In this document: one piece after another, positions 15,494 to 25,298 of the stretch
How the letters are laid out: each line of letters begins with the position of its first letter
Numbering within the stretch: position 1 is the first letter of the stretch
DNA from: Pseudomonadota bacterium
GTDB taxonomy: Bacteria > Pseudomonadota > Gammaproteobacteria > Steroidobacterales > Steroidobacteraceae
Reading direction: 5' to 3'
Length of the DNA stretch: 63,179 bases
NCBI GenBank assembly: GCA_021787615.1
Contig: JAJYLP010000008.1
Span: 1 to 63,179, forward strand
The notes under the pieces: generated by a model
What the model saw: only the letters and a program-made list of their open reading frames with translations
What the model was told of the DNA's origin: nothing
Databases searched by the model: none
Program-made: the position numbers and the translations under genes

Positions 15494-16942
15494 TTACCTC
15501 TGGTAGGGGTAGTAGCGGAAGGAGGCCATGCCGACGAACATGTTGGCGCTCGGCGCCCCGCCGACACCGGCGAAGGCCTTGCGCTCGAAATACTCGCCCT
15601 GCAGGCCCACCTGCATGTTGCCGAGGCGGCCCTGGTAGAACTTCCACCAGAACCCGCCGCTCAGCTCGCTTACCGAGCGGGTGTTGCCGACGCAGGTGCC
15701 GCCGGCGATCTGGCAACCGCTGTTGTTGAACTCCGGGGCGCCGTACCCGTAGGTCGCATTCCCGACCGTGTAGTACGTGGCGCTCTCGCTCTCGCGGCCG
15801 GCGTAGCCGTACACCGTGACGAAGGGATTGGGCGTGTAGATGAGCCCGAGCAGCACTTCGTACTCGCGGATGGGCGTCAGCCCGCCGGTGGGCGTCATGG
15901 TCACATCCGGCAGCTGCGCCGAGCCGTAGCGCCCGATGCCCTTGCCGAGGAGCCCGCTCGCCTGGAAGGTGAGCTGGTTCGCCACCAGAGGCAGGATCAC
16001 ACCGGCGCCGATGCCGCCGCCGGCGACCGTCTTGCTCTGCGCGGCGACGCTCGAGCGGAACCAGCGGCTGAGGCCATAGACCTCGTAATGCCCCCAGCCC
16101 GGATCGAAGGCCAGCTTCACGATGACATCCGGGGCCACGTCGGTGGTGTAAGTCGTGGTGGAGTTCATCAGGCCGGCGGGATTGCCGGTGTTCTGATAGA
16201 CCGTGCCCGGCGGCGGAAAGGTGCCGGCGGCCGCGCCCACGGAGTTGATGCCGTTGCCGGTGACGGCCTGCGGGCTCTCGATCGAGAAACCGGCCGAGAA
16301 CTTCTTATTGAAGTGCTCGACGATGCGCAGCTGCGGTGTGCGCGTCCAGTTGAACCCGACGATGTACTGGGCGTCGATGCCGAGCGGGGCATCCTCGTCG
16401 CGCGGATACAGGTCATCCTTGTAGAGCGTCGCGAGGCTCCAGTTCTGACCGGCGAGCACATCGAGCCCGGAGTCGGTCGTGAAGCGGGCGTAGAACACCC
16501 GCATGCGCAGGGTGTAGCTGTTGCTCTCGCGCGAGTTCGAGGTCACCCCGGCGCTGAGGAAGTCCGTCTCGAAGTAGGCCTCGGCGCGCATCCCGTTGAA
16601 CTCCTCGCCCTGCGCGAGCAGCGAGAAGCGGCTCTGGCGCGCGCTTTCGCGGAACTCGGAGATGTGGCTGTTGGGATTGCTCGCGAAGGGGATGCCGGTG
16701 TTGAAGTCAGAGCCGACGTCGGCCGACTGATTGCGGTTGCGGTAAATGGTGGCGAACTCGGCAAAGCCCCCGAAGGTGAGGGTGAGCGGGCCGGTCTGGA
16801 TGGCCGGCGCGCTCGGGGTTTGCGCGAATACCGGCGCGCCGGCGCCGGCCAGAGCGATCGCTCCCACCGCGATCAGGGCGCGCGCCGCGGGGCGTGCGCG
16901 CTCGCTCTTGGGGGGCGGATTGATCTCTCTCATCGAAGCCAT
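15494..16942 (-). CDS. Outer-membrane porin-like beta-barrel, probably phosphate-regulated
   Basis: The 482-aa product starts with a long Sec signal: a basic n-region, then ALIAVGAIALAGAGAPVFAQ with cleavage after about residue 40. The mature part alternates polar and aromatic residues in strands typical of porins: LTLTFGGFAEFATIYRN, SRFSLLAQGEEFNGMRAEAY, RVFYARFTTDSGLDVLAGQ, EYEVLLGLIYTPNPFVTVYG. It ends FVGMASFRYYPYQR, not in the usual terminal Phe. I cannot place it in a named porin family. A tandem Pho box array lies about 390 bp upstream on the same strand, and phoBRU and pstB genes are close by. This suggests uptake of phosphate or a phosphorylated compound, by analogy with OprP/PhoE; that is inference. 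AGGAG lies about 8 bp before the ATG. Confidence 0.8.
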   Translation of the reverse strand: MASMREINPPPKSERARPAARALIAVGAIALAGAGAPVFAQTPSAPAIQTGPLTLTFGGFAEFATIYRNRNQSADVGSDFNTGIPFASNPNSHISEFRESARQSRFSLLAQGEEFNGMRAEAYFETDFLSAGVTSNSRESNSYTLRMRVFYARFTTDSGLDVLAGQNWSLATLYKDDLYPRDEDAPLGIDAQYIVGFNWTRTPQLRIVEHFNKKFSAGFSIESPQAVTGNGINSVGAAAGTFPPPGTVYQNTGNPAGLMNSTTTYTTDVAPDVIVKLAFDPGWGHYEVYGLSRWFRSSVAAQSKTVAGGGIGAGVILPLVANQLTFQASGLLGKGIGRYGSAQLPDVTMTPTGGLTPIREYEVLLGLIYTPNPFVTVYGYAGRESESATYYTVGNATYGYGAPEFNNSGCQIAGGTCVGNTRSVSELSGGFWWKFYQGRLGNMQVGLQGEYFERKAFAGVGGAPSANMFVGMASFRYYPYQR

Positions 16943-17328
16943 GGAGGCACTCCTGCAGTGGTGAGTTCGGTGTGTGCCCCGCTCGCGCGGGGAGGGGTCT
17001 GGGCGGCGGATTGCGATGTGGGCAACTGAGGCAAGTTAGGCAAGGCGCAGCAGAAGCGGCATCCGTGGGAGTACGGAGCGTGTGGTCCTGCCGCGCGCGC
17101 AGGCGCAGGCCAGGCACGATCGTGTCGGCCAGTCCGGCGGACGGGCACACTCGGGCGTCCCTGGGGACGCGATGCACGGCGGAATCACGCGGGCCTCCTC
17201 TGATGTTCGGCTCTCTCGTCCGAATACGTGTCGCGAGTGCGCGCGCCTTTCGTGACCGTTGTGTGACACCGCGTCCCGAAACAGCGCCCCGCGCCCCGCT
17301 GCGCCCGCCACCTTGGCGGCGGGCCGAC
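16943..17328 (-). other. Long leader region of the porin gene, no gene seen
   Basis: About 390 bp separate the Pho boxes from the porin start. No credible small ORF is seen on either strand. A 7-bp hairpin (GCCCGCC with GGCGGGC, 17302-17323) would sit at the very 5' end of the transcript if it starts just below the Pho boxes, and could act as a stabilising or attenuating structure. Confidence 0.4.
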
Positions 17329-17368
17329 GTGACGATTAAATGACATGAATGTGACAATCAAATGACAG
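17329..17368 (-). promoter_or_regulatory. Tandem Pho box array (four 7-mers at 11-bp period)
   Basis: On the minus strand, from 17368 down, the 7-mers are CTGTCAT, TTGTCAC, ATGTCAT and TCGTCAC, each separated by 4 bp (TTGA, ATTC, TTAA). This is two back-to-back 18-bp Pho boxes close to the CTGTCAT-N4-CTGTCAY consensus. A -10-like TTTAAT (17340-17335) lies exactly 10 bp beyond the first box, the spacing used in PhoB-activated promoters. The orientation points to the porin gene. Confidence 0.8.
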
Positions 17369-17830
17369 TCGCAAGCGGTCGGAGTCCGGGGCGCTCAGGT
17401 GATTGATTTTGATGCCCAATCAGGCGGCGCTGCGGTTCCCACCGGGCGCGGCGCAGGCTGACGTGAGGTGTCAGCTGAGCGCTGCGCCGCCAGGGCGTGT
17501 CACAGTTGGCGGTGGCCCTGGCGCAGGCACCTGGAGCCGGATACACGCTCGGCGCCGTTGCCGACCGCAAGTGCATCGGCCCCGGCCCCGCAAGCAGGTG
17601 CCGGAGGCGAGCGGGCGGGTGCGCCGGGCGGTGCCCGGGGCGCGCCGCGGGCGGCCGGATCGGCTCGCGACTTGCTGCCGGGGTTGCGGGCAGGCGACAA
17701 TCCGCGCATGCCCTGTACCGATGTGTCCCTCGTGCGCCGCGACGGCCGGCGGTGCGTTTCAATCCATGACGGACCTTGACGTGCCGGACATGCACCGATC
17801 AGTCTTGCGCAACGCGCCCGAAGCGCGCAC
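17369..17830. other. Intergenic region before pstB1, no pstSCA genes
   Basis: No reading frame here resembles PstS, PstC or PstA, nor any other protein I recognise; the open frames are Arg/Pro/Ala-rich compositional artefacts. The promoter of the pstB pair is expected here but no clear hexamers stand out. Confidence 0.45.
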
Positions 17831-18631
17831 ATGAGCCAGCCGGCCGAATGGGCGGCCGGCGCTGAGGCGCCGGCCGCCGCGAGCAAGATCGAGGTGCGCC
17901 ACCTCGATTTTCATTACGGCCGCCAGCAGGCTCTCAAGGACATCAATCTCACGCTGGCCGACCGCAGCATCACCGCCTTCATCGGCCCGTCCGGCTGCGG
18001 CAAATCGACCCTGCTCAGGGTGTTCAACCGCATGTACACGCTCTATCCGGGCCACCGCGCCAGCGGTGAGGTGTTGCTCGACGGCGAGGACATTCTCTCT
18101 CCGGCGGTCGACATCACCCGGCTGCGCCTGCGCGTCGGGATGGTGTTCCAGAAGCCGACGCCCTTTCCCATGTCGATCTTCGAGAACGTCGCCTTTGGGC
18201 TGCGCCTGGCACGGCGCATCGGGCGCGCCGAGCTCACGCAGCGGGTCCATGCGGCGCTCGGGGACGCGGCGCTGTGGGAGGAGGTCAAGGACAAGCTGCA
18301 CGAGGATGGGCGCAGCCTCTCGGGCGGCCAGCAGCAGCGGCTGTGCATCGCGCGCAGCATCGCGCTTGAGCCCGAGGTCATCCTGTTCGATGAGCCGACC
18401 GCGGCGCTCGATCCGATCTCGACGCTGAAGGTGGAGGAGACGCTGCAGAACCTGCGCGAGCGGTTCTGCATCGTCATCGTCACCCACAATCTGCAGCAGG
18501 CCGCGCGTGTCTCGAGCACCACGGCGTTCATGTATCAGGGCGAGCTCATCGAGATCGGTCCCACCGGGCAGCTGTTCACCGCGCCGCGGGACCGCCGGAC
18601 CGATGATTACGTCACCGGCCGGTTCGGCTGA
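17831..18631 (+). CDS. pstB: Phosphate ABC transporter ATP-binding protein PstB (copy 1)
   Basis: ATPase of the high-affinity phosphate importer. The 266-aa product has Walker [10 protein letters not shown], PstB-specific [16 protein letters not shown], the Q-loop [21 protein letters not shown], the signature [14 protein letters not shown], Walker [14 protein letters not shown] and the His switch [15 protein letters not shown]. The family-typical C-terminus [10 protein letters not shown] is present. It is followed 13 bp later by a second pstB. No permease or binding-protein genes adjoin. Confidence 0.93.
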   Translation: MSQPAEWAAGAEAPAAASKIEVRHLDFHYGRQQALKDINLTLADRSITAFIGPSGCGKSTLLRVFNRMYTLYPGHRASGEVLLDGEDILSPAVDITRLRLRVGMVFQKPTPFPMSIFENVAFGLRLARRIGRAELTQRVHAALGDAALWEEVKDKLHEDGRSLSGGQQQRLCIARSIALEPEVILFDEPTAALDPISTLKVEETLQNLRERFCIVIVTHNLQQAARVSSTTAFMYQGELIEIGPTGQLFTAPRDRRTDDYVTGRFG

Positions 18632-18644
18632 GAGGAGAGCAGCG

Positions 18645-19556
18645 GTGCAGGAAACGACGCGGCCCGAGAGTAGCGCCCCCGGGACAAGCGCGGGCATGGC
18701 CAGCGGCGCGCTCGGCACCAAGCCGAGCGGCCGCGTGCACATTCCCGCGGCCCTGGGCGGCGATCTGGCGGGTCACCCGGCCGGTGAGCCCGAGGTGGCC
18801 GACCCGGTCTTCTCGTGCCGCTCGGTGAGCGTGTTCTACGGCGAGAAGCAGGCGCTCGCGGACGTGACGGTCGACATCGCGCGCGGTCAGGTGCTCGCCT
18901 GCATCGGCCCCTCGGGCTGCGGCAAGTCGACGTTCCTGCGTTGCCTGAACCGCATGAACGACACCATCCCGGGGGCGCGGGTGAGCGGCACGATCCTGCT
19001 CGACGGGCAGGACATCTACGAGAAGCGCCAGGACGTGGCGCGCCTGCGCGCGCGCATCGGCATGGTGTTCCAGAGGCCCAACCCCTTCCCCAAGTCGATC
19101 TACGACAACGTCGCCTACGGCCCGCGCATCCACAAGCTCACTCGCACGCGGGCCGAGCTCGATGAGCTGGTGTGCACCAGCCTGCAGCGCGCGGGCCTGT
19201 GGAGCGAGGTCAAGGACCGCCTGCACAGCCTCGGCACAGGGCTCTCGGGCGGGCAGCAGCAGCGCCTGTGCATCGCGCGGGCGCTTGCGGTGCAGCCGGA
19301 GGTGATCCTGATGGACGAGCCGTGCTCGGCGCTCGACCCGATCGCCACGGCGCGCATCGAGGACCTGATTGAGGAGCTGCACGGCACCTATGCGATCGTC
19401 ATCGTGACGCACTCCATGCAGCAGGCTGCGCGCGTCTCGCAGCGCACCGCGTACTTCCACATGGGGCGCCTGGCGGAGGTGGGCGAGACCGACCGGCTGT
19501 TCACCAACCCGCGGCACCGGCTCACCGAGGACTACATCACCGGGCGGATTGGATGA
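18645..19556 (+). CDS. pstB: Phosphate ABC transporter ATP-binding protein PstB (copy 2)
   Basis: A second, full PstB of 303 aa. Walker A is GPSGCGKST, followed by [80 protein letters not shown] and the C-terminal [10 protein letters not shown]. It is closer to the enterobacterial PstB consensus ([15 protein letters not shown]) than copy 1. It carries an extra N-terminal Ser/Ala/Gly-rich segment of about 45 residues before the ABC domain. The GTG at 18645 has GAGGAGAG upstream; the same frame stays open into pstB1, so a shorter or longer N-terminus cannot be excluded. Confidence 0.93.
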   Translation: MQETTRPESSAPGTSAGMASGALGTKPSGRVHIPAALGGDLAGHPAGEPEVADPVFSCRSVSVFYGEKQALADVTVDIARGQVLACIGPSGCGKSTFLRCLNRMNDTIPGARVSGTILLDGQDIYEKRQDVARLRARIGMVFQRPNPFPKSIYDNVAYGPRIHKLTRTRAELDELVCTSLQRAGLWSEVKDRLHSLGTGLSGGQQQRLCIARALAVQPEVILMDEPCSALDPIATARIEDLIEELHGTYAIVIVTHSMQQAARVSQRTAYFHMGRLAEVGETDRLFTNPRHRLTEDYITGRIG

Positions 19557-19649
19557 GTTCTTGCGGAATCCCCGCAACGCGTCCTCCTGAGGATCGAGCG
19601 CCCGCGCGGGGGGCGTGCCGAGCCGCCCGGGACGGCCATCACCCCACGT

Positions 19650-20480
19650 CTATTCCGCTGCCCGCAGCAGATCGTTGATCGAAGTCTTGGCGCGCGTCTG
19701 CGCATCGACGCGCTTGACGATGACTGCGCAGGCCAGCGCGCAGCGCCCGTCGGCCGAGGGCAGCGTGCCGGGCACCACCACGGAGCCCGCCGGGATCCGC
19801 CCGCGCAGGATCTGTCCGCTTGCGCGGTCGTAGATGCGCGTGCTCTGCCCGATGAACACGCCCATGGAGATCACCGAGCCGGCCTCCACGATCACCCCCT
19901 CGACGATCTCCGAGCGCGCGCCGATGAAACAGTCATCCTCGATGATGGTCGGGCTCGCCTGCAGCGGCTCGAGCACCCCGCCGATACCGACGCCGCCTGA
20001 TAGGTGCACGTTGCGTCCGATCTGCGCGCACGAGCCGACGGTCGCCCAGGTATCGACCATGGTCCCGGCATCGACGTAGGCGCCGATGTTGACGTAGCTC
20101 GGCATCAGCACCGTGTTGGGCGCGATGTACGCGCCCTTGCGCACGACGGCATGGGGCACGATGCGCGCGCCGCCCTCGCGCAGCCGCTGCGCCGGGGCGT
20201 CGGCGTACTTCAGCGGCACTTTGTCGTAAAAGCGCGTGAAGCCGGCCTCGATGAGGCTGTTCTCGCGCGTGCGGAAATAGAGGAGCACCGCCTTCTTCAG
20301 CCATTCGTTGACGACCCAGCGATCCCCCAGCCGCTCGGCCACGCGCGCGCGGCCGCTGTCGAGCAGCTCGATGCACGCATCGATCTGCCCCGCCAGCCCT
20401 GCCGGCGTGCGGCCCGGTCCGAGCGTGGCGCGCGCCTCGAAGGCCGCCTCGATGGCCGACTGCAGCGCGGCGTTGCTCAT
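19650..20480 (-). CDS. dapD: 2,3,4,5-tetrahydropyridine-2,6-dicarboxylate N-succinyltransferase
   Basis: Transfers succinyl from succinyl-CoA to tetrahydrodipicolinate in lysine/DAP synthesis. The 276-aa product has a helical N-terminal domain, the family segment [20 protein letters not shown], and a left-handed beta-helix of hexapeptide repeats with [20 protein letters not shown] and [16 protein letters not shown]. It ends the minus-strand cluster map-glnD-dapC-dapD, and its start overlaps the dapC stop by 4 bp. It converges on pstB2 with a 93-bp gap that contains only a short GC hairpin. Confidence 0.96.
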   Translation of the reverse strand: MSNAALQSAIEAAFEARATLGPGRTPAGLAGQIDACIELLDSGRARVAERLGDRWVVNEWLKKAVLLYFRTRENSLIEAGFTRFYDKVPLKYADAPAQRLREGGARIVPHAVVRKGAYIAPNTVLMPSYVNIGAYVDAGTMVDTWATVGSCAQIGRNVHLSGGVGIGGVLEPLQASPTIIEDDCFIGARSEIVEGVIVEAGSVISMGVFIGQSTRIYDRASGQILRGRIPAGSVVVPGTLPSADGRCALACAVIVKRVDAQTRAKTSINDLLRAAE

Positions 20481-21685
20481 GCGTTTCTGCTCTCGACGTA
20501 AGCGCGAATGCGTTCGGCGGCCTCGATGCAGTCGGCGACGCTCGGCACCAGGGAGATGCGCACGCGGCCGGCGCCGGGATTGCCCTGCGGGCCGCTGCGC
20601 GCGAGGTAGCGGCCCGGCAGCACCGTGACGGCCTGGGTGGCATGCAGCTCGCGGGTGAAGCGCTCATCATCGCCGTCGGCGCCGATCTCGGTCCACAGAT
20701 AGAACGCACCGTCGGGTTTGTCCACCGGCAGCACCGGCTTGAGAATCGGGATCACCCGCTCGAACTTTTCCTGATAGAGCCGGCGGTTCGCGAGCACGTG
20801 TGCATCGTCTTGCCAGGCGGGAATGCTCGCGAGCTGGGTCGGCACCGGCATGGCGCAGCCGTGGTAGGTGCGATAGAGCAGCAGCCGCGCGATGATCGCC
20901 GGGTCCCCGGCCACGAACCCCGAGCGCAGCCCCGGCACGCTCGAGCGCTTCGAGAGGCTGTGAAAGACGATGCAGCGCTCGAAGCGCTCGCGCCCCGAGC
21001 GCTGCGCCGCCTCGAGCAGCCCCGGCGGCGGGGACGCCTCATCGAGGTAGATCTCCGTGTAGCACTCATCGGCGGCCACGATGAAATCGTGCCGCTCGGC
21101 GAGCTCGAGCGCCCGCAGCAGATACTCGCGCGGGAACACCTTGCCGGTGGGATTGCCCGGGCTGCACAGGATGAGCACCTGACAGCGCCGCCAGTGGCTC
21201 TCGGGCACGGCCGCAAGGTCCGGCGTGTACCCGTTGGCCGGGGTGGTCTCGAGGAAGTACGGCCGCGCGCCGGCGAGCAGCGCCGCGCCCTCGTAGATCT
21301 GATAGAAGGGATTGGGCATCGCGACCAGCGGCTCGTGCCGCTCATCGACCGCCGCCTGCACGAAGGCGAACAGCGCCTCGCGCGTGCCGTTCACCGGCAG
21401 CAGCATGCTGGCCGGGTCGACGCTGCCGGCGCGCAGGCCGAAACGCCGCTCGAGCCACGCGCTGCAGGCGGCGCGCAGCTCGGGTACTCCGGCGGTGGTG
21501 GGGTAGGTGCCGAGCCGGTGCGCGTTCTCGCGCAGCGCCTGCGTCACCATCGGCGGCGGTTCGTGCCGCGGCTCGCCGATCGACATGCCGATCGGCTTGA
21601 GGTGACGCGGCGGGGTGGCGCCGGCGGTGAGCCGTGCGAGCCGTTCGAAAGGATATGCGTGCAGCCGCTCCAGACGCGGGTTCAT
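20477..21685 (-). CDS. dapC: Succinyldiaminopimelate transaminase
   Basis: PLP-dependent class I/II aminotransferase of 402 aa acting between DapD and DapE in the succinylase branch of lysine synthesis. Visible features are the N-terminal [27 protein letters not shown], the cofactor-contacting CSPGNPTGK and ADECYTEIY, the Schiff-base lysine in [15 protein letters not shown], and the C-terminal substrate Arg in GRVRISLV. The overlap with dapD and the pathway context make DapC more likely than a generic aspartate transaminase. Confidence 0.93.
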   Translation of the reverse strand: MNPRLERLHAYPFERLARLTAGATPPRHLKPIGMSIGEPRHEPPPMVTQALRENAHRLGTYPTTAGVPELRAACSAWLERRFGLRAGSVDPASMLLPVNGTREALFAFVQAAVDERHEPLVAMPNPFYQIYEGAALLAGARPYFLETTPANGYTPDLAAVPESHWRRCQVLILCSPGNPTGKVFPREYLLRALELAERHDFIVAADECYTEIYLDEASPPPGLLEAAQRSGRERFERCIVFHSLSKRSSVPGLRSGFVAGDPAIIARLLLYRTYHGCAMPVPTQLASIPAWQDDAHVLANRRLYQEKFERVIPILKPVLPVDKPDGAFYLWTEIGADGDDERFTRELHATQAVTVLPGRYLARSGPQGNPGAGRVRISLVPSVADCIEAAERIRAYVESRNA

Positions 21686-21705
21686 GGGTCGCTCCAGTGG
21701 TCAGA

Positions 21706-24420
21706 TCAGGCCGCGGCGCGCGCTCTGAGCGCCTGGCCGAGAATGTCGCGCAGACGCGCCGCGCGCGCCTCATCGAGCGCGCGCCCGTCGAGGTCGGTAA
21801 TGTAGAACACGTCCTCGGCCCGCTCCCCGACGGTCATGATGCGCGCCGCCTGCAGCATGATGTGCTCGGCCGTGAGCACCTTGCCGACATCGCACAGCAG
21901 CCCCGGCCGGTCGCCGGCGGTGAGCTCGAGCACCGAGCGGCCGTTGGGCTCATCGGTGCTGATGGTGATCTGCGTCGGGGTGTGGAACATGCGCGCTTGG
22001 CGCGGCGCGCGCCGGTGCACGGCGACGGTGGCCTGCGGCTGCTGCAGCGAGCGCCACAGCGCCTCCTCGATCTCCTCGCGCCGCTCCCCGTCGGCGACCG
22101 GCGCACCGTCGTCCTCGAGCACGTGGTACAGGTCGAGGCTGAACCCATCGCCCGTCGGGGTGATGCGCGCATCGAGGATGTCGAGCCCGAGCTGATCGAG
22201 CACGGCGGTGGTGCGCGGGAAGCCGTGCTCGCGCGCACGGGTGAAGATCAGCACCGCGGTCGTGCCGCGCACGCTGTACGGATCGAGCGCCACCAGCGGC
22301 TCATCGGAGCGCGGATCGCGGTCGGCGATCAGTCGCATGTGCCAGGCCACCTCCTCGGGGGAGTGCTGCAGGAAGTAGGTGTCCGAGAAGCGCTCCCAGA
22401 CCCGCTCGATGTCGGCGGTGGCGATCCCGCGCTCGAGCATCAGCTGGCGCGCGGCGCTGCGGGTCTCGCCCACCAGTTGCTCCTGGTCGATGGGGGACTG
22501 CAGCCCGCGGCGCAGCGCCCGGCGCACGCGCTGATAGAACTCATCGAACAGCGAGGCTTTCCACGAGTTCCACAGCTTCGGGTTGGTGGCGCGCACGTCG
22601 GCGCAGGTGAGCACGTAGAGATAGTCCAGGCGCGACTCATCGCCGACGGTGCGGGCGAAGGCGTTGATCACCTCCGGATCGGTGATGTCCTGCTTCTGCG
22701 CGCTGATCGAGAGGGCGAGGTGGTGGCGTACCAGCCAGGCCACCAGGCGCGCATCGTAGGGCGAGAGTCCCTGCTCGAGGCAGAACGCCTCGGCGTCCAC
22801 CGCGCCGAGCTCGGAGTGATCGCCGCCGCGCCCCTTGGCGATGTCGTGGAACAGGGCCGCGAGGTAGGCCACCTCGGGCCGCGGCAGCTGCTGCATGATG
22901 CGGGAGGCCTGCGGCAGCTCCTGATCGTAGCGCGGGATGGCGAAGCGCCTCAAGTTGCTCACCACGAACAGCGTGTGCGCATCGACCGTGTAGGCGTGGA
23001 ACAGGTCGTACTGCATGCGCCCGACGATGCGGCCGAAGGCCGGAATGTAGCGCCCGAGCACCCCGTAGGTGTTCATCCGGCGCAGCTCGTGCGTCACCCC
23101 GACCGGGGAGCGCACGATCTCGAGGAAGAGGCGGTGGTGGCGCGGGTTCTGGCGGAACTCCTCGTCGATCAGCCACAGGCTCCTGCCCACGGCGCGCAGC
23201 GTCGAGGCGCGCACGCCCTTGATTTCGGGGTGGCGCTGCAGCAGCGCGAACAGCTCAAGCAGCGCCGAGGGGGTGCGCGCGAACACATCGTCGCTGACCG
23301 CCTCGAGCGAGCCGCAGCGCACCTGGAAGCGCGCATTCAGCGGCCGCGGCGGCTCGCTCTCGGTGAGGATGGCCTCGCGAAACAGCTGCAGCAGCAGCTC
23401 ATTGAGCAGGCTCACGTCCTTGACGGTGCGGTAGTAGCGCTGCATCAGCTGCTCGACCGCGAGCGTGTAGGAGGCGTCCTCGTAGCCGAAGGTCTGGGCG
23501 AGGCGGATCTGGTGATCGAACAGGAGCCGGTCCTCGCGCCGCCCGGTGAGCACGTGCAGCCCGAAGCGCACCTTCCAGAGAAACGCCTGCGCCTGCTTCA
23601 GGCGGCGGAACTCCGCGATCGAGAGGAACCCGTGCTGCGCCAGCTCATCGAGCGTCTCGGCGCCGAAGTGGCGCTTGGCCACCCAGGCGATGGTCTGGAT
23701 GTCGCGCAGCCCGCCGGGGGCGGTCTTGACGTTCGGCTCGAGGTTGTAGGCGGTATCGTTGGCCCGCAGGTGCCGCTCGGCCTGCTCGCGCACCTTGGCC
23801 TCGAAGAACTCGCGCACCGGCCAGATGTGCTCAGGCGCGAGCGCCGCGCGCAAGCGCGCGAGCAGCGCCGCATTGCCCTCGAGCAGGCGCGCCTCGATCA
23901 GGGTGGTCATGACGCTGACATCGGCGGCGCTCTGCTCGAGGCACTCCTCGACCGTGCGCACGCTGTGGCCGACCTCGAGCCCGATGTCCCACAGGAAAGC
24001 GAGCAGGCGCTCGAGCGCTGCGCGCTCGGCGCCCTGCGGCGGCTCGCGCACCAGCAGCAGGATGTCGATGTCCGAGCACGGGTGCAGCTCGCCGCGGCCA
24101 TAGCCGCCGACCGCCACCAGCGCCCACTCGTGCATCGAGCCGGTGAGGTGCGCGCGCCACAGGCCGGCGAGCACGCGGTCGACGAGAGCCGCGCGCGCGT
24201 GCACCAGCGTCTCGATGGGCTCATCGGCGAGGAAGCGCGCCTTGAGCTGCTCGTGGGCCTGCCCGAGCAGCTCGCGCAGCGCCGCGGGCTCGGCCGGCGG
24301 GCCGGCGATGAGCGCCGGCAGGCGCTCGAGCAGCGGCCAGGCCGCCGCCTCGGGCGGCGCCGCAGCGCTCGGTTCGACCGGCTCGAGCGTCTCGTCCGGC
24401 TCGCTGTTCCCGGCAACCAT
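21706..24420 (-). CDS. glnD: Bifunctional PII uridylyltransferase / uridylyl-removing enzyme
   Basis: Nitrogen sensor that uridylylates or de-uridylylates PII according to glutamine. In 904 aa it has the nucleotidyltransferase motif VGGYGRGELHPCSDIDILLL, a GlnD UR domain with the HD motif LFHDIAKGRGGDHSELG, and two C-terminal ACT repeats (STRGTTAVLIFTRAREH-type start, and RSVLELTAGDRPGLLCDVG). The N-terminus has an acidic Ala/Pro-rich extension of about 30 residues. It lies 4 bp after map and 20 bp before dapC. Only the minus strand is taken as coding, despite long antisense open frames. Confidence 0.96.
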   Translation of the reverse strand: MVAGNSEPDETLEPVEPSAAAPPEAAAWPLLERLPALIAGPPAEPAALRELLGQAHEQLKARFLADEPIETLVHARAALVDRVLAGLWRAHLTGSMHEWALVAVGGYGRGELHPCSDIDILLLVREPPQGAERAALERLLAFLWDIGLEVGHSVRTVEECLEQSAADVSVMTTLIEARLLEGNAALLARLRAALAPEHIWPVREFFEAKVREQAERHLRANDTAYNLEPNVKTAPGGLRDIQTIAWVAKRHFGAETLDELAQHGFLSIAEFRRLKQAQAFLWKVRFGLHVLTGRREDRLLFDHQIRLAQTFGYEDASYTLAVEQLMQRYYRTVKDVSLLNELLLQLFREAILTESEPPRPLNARFQVRCGSLEAVSDDVFARTPSALLELFALLQRHPEIKGVRASTLRAVGRSLWLIDEEFRQNPRHHRLFLEIVRSPVGVTHELRRMNTYGVLGRYIPAFGRIVGRMQYDLFHAYTVDAHTLFVVSNLRRFAIPRYDQELPQASRIMQQLPRPEVAYLAALFHDIAKGRGGDHSELGAVDAEAFCLEQGLSPYDARLVAWLVRHHLALSISAQKQDITDPEVINAFARTVGDESRLDYLYVLTCADVRATNPKLWNSWKASLFDEFYQRVRRALRRGLQSPIDQEQLVGETRSAARQLMLERGIATADIERVWERFSDTYFLQHSPEEVAWHMRLIADRDPRSDEPLVALDPYSVRGTTAVLIFTRAREHGFPRTTAVLDQLGLDILDARITPTGDGFSLDLYHVLEDDGAPVADGERREEIEEALWRSLQQPQATVAVHRRAPRQARMFHTPTQITISTDEPNGRSVLELTAGDRPGLLCDVGKVLTAEHIMLQAARIMTVGERAEDVFYITDLDGRALDEARAARLRDILGQALRARAAA

Positions 24421-24424
24421 GGCG

Positions 24425-25198
24425 TCAGTGGGTGTGGCGGTCGGCCGCCCCTAGGGTGAGGACCTCGTGGCCGCCGTCGGTTACGAGAATGGTGTGCTCC
24501 CACTGGGCCGAGAGCGAGTGATCCTTGGTGATGACCGTCCAGCCGTCCGGCAGCAGCCGCACGTGCCGCTTGCCGGCATTGATCATCGGTTCGATGGTGA
24601 AGGTCATGCCGGGCTCGAGCGTCAGCCCCGTGCCGGGCTCCCCGTAGTGCAGCACCTGCGGGTCCTCGTGGTAGGTCCGCCCGATGCCGTGGCCGCAGTA
24701 CTCACGCACCACCGAGTAGTGGTTCTGCTCGACGAAGCTCTGGATCGCGTGCCCGATGTCCCCGAGCCGCGTCCCCGGACGCACGATCTCGATGCCGCGC
24801 CACATGGCCTCGAAGCACGTCTCGGCCAGGCGCTGGGCGTGCGTCGGCGGCTTGCCGACGAAGTACATGCGGCTGGTGTCGCCGTGGAAGCCGTCGCGGA
24901 TCACCGTCACGTCGATGTTGATGATGTCCCCGGCCTTGAGGCGCTTGTCGTTGGGGATGCCGTGGCAGACTACGTGGTTCACGGACGTGCAGATGGTCTT
25001 CGGAAAGCCGTGATAGTTCAGGTTCGCCGGGACGGTGCCCTGCACGTTCACGATGTAATCGTGGCAGAGGCGGTCGAGCTCCTCGGTGCTCACCCCCGGC
25101 ACCACGTGCTCGGCGATCATGTCGAGCACCTCGGCGGCCAGCCGGCCGGCGATGCGCATCTTCTCCTGCTCCTCGCGGTTCTTGATCGTGACGGACAT
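24425..25198 (-). CDS. map: Type I methionine aminopeptidase
   Basis: Removes the initiator Met from nascent proteins. The 257-aa product has the pita-bread fold motifs: NHVVCHGIPND, the metal ligands in NIDVTVIRDGFHGDTSRMY, CGHGIGRTYHEDPQV, TFTIEPMINAG and AQWEHTILVTD. The ATG at 25198 gives the family start MSVTIKNREEQEKMRIAG with GGAAAG before it; the frame is open further upstream into the rpsB promoter region. It is divergent from rpsB, the usual gammaproteobacterial arrangement. Confidence 0.96.
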   Translation of the reverse strand: MSVTIKNREEQEKMRIAGRLAAEVLDMIAEHVVPGVSTEELDRLCHDYIVNVQGTVPANLNYHGFPKTICTSVNHVVCHGIPNDKRLKAGDIINIDVTVIRDGFHGDTSRMYFVGKPPTHAQRLAETCFEAMWRGIEIVRPGTRLGDIGHAIQSFVEQNHYSVVREYCGHGIGRTYHEDPQVLHYGEPGTGLTLEPGMTFTIEPMINAGKRHVRLLPDGWTVITKDHSLSAQWEHTILVTDGGHEVLTLGAADRHTH

Positions 25199-25269
25199 GG
25201 ACTTTCCAGCGTGACTCGAACGGGCGCGCCGCGCGGCGCCGGGACAGGCCGGCCGCTGCGCGCAAGACA

Positions 25270-25298
25270 TTGTTCGGGCGAGGTCTTCATGGTATAAA
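25270..25298 (+). promoter_or_regulatory. rpsB: Sigma-70-type promoter of the rpsB operon
   Basis: TTGTTC (25270-25275), a 17-bp spacer and TATAAA (25293-25298) form a good promoter. It leaves a leader of about 130 nt before rpsB, long enough for the S2-dependent autoregulation known in other gammaproteobacteria; that regulation is inference. Confidence 0.65.

Noticed and set aside
17358-17795. 145-aa minus-strand frame before pstB1
   Set aside because: Arg/Pro/Ala-rich sequence without a domain, overlapping the Pho box array; no start signal.
18507-18644. Upstream extension of pstB2 into pstB1
   Set aside because: The GTG at 18645 has a strong ribosome-binding site, and the extra residues are the +1/+2 shadow of pstB1.
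19590-19625. Possible terminator between pstB2 and dapD
   Set aside because: Only a 5-6 bp GC hairpin without a U-tract is seen; too weak to annotate.
21634-24459. 941-aa open frame antisense to glnD
   Set aside because: glnD on the minus strand has all its domains; the plus-strand product is a compositional shadow.
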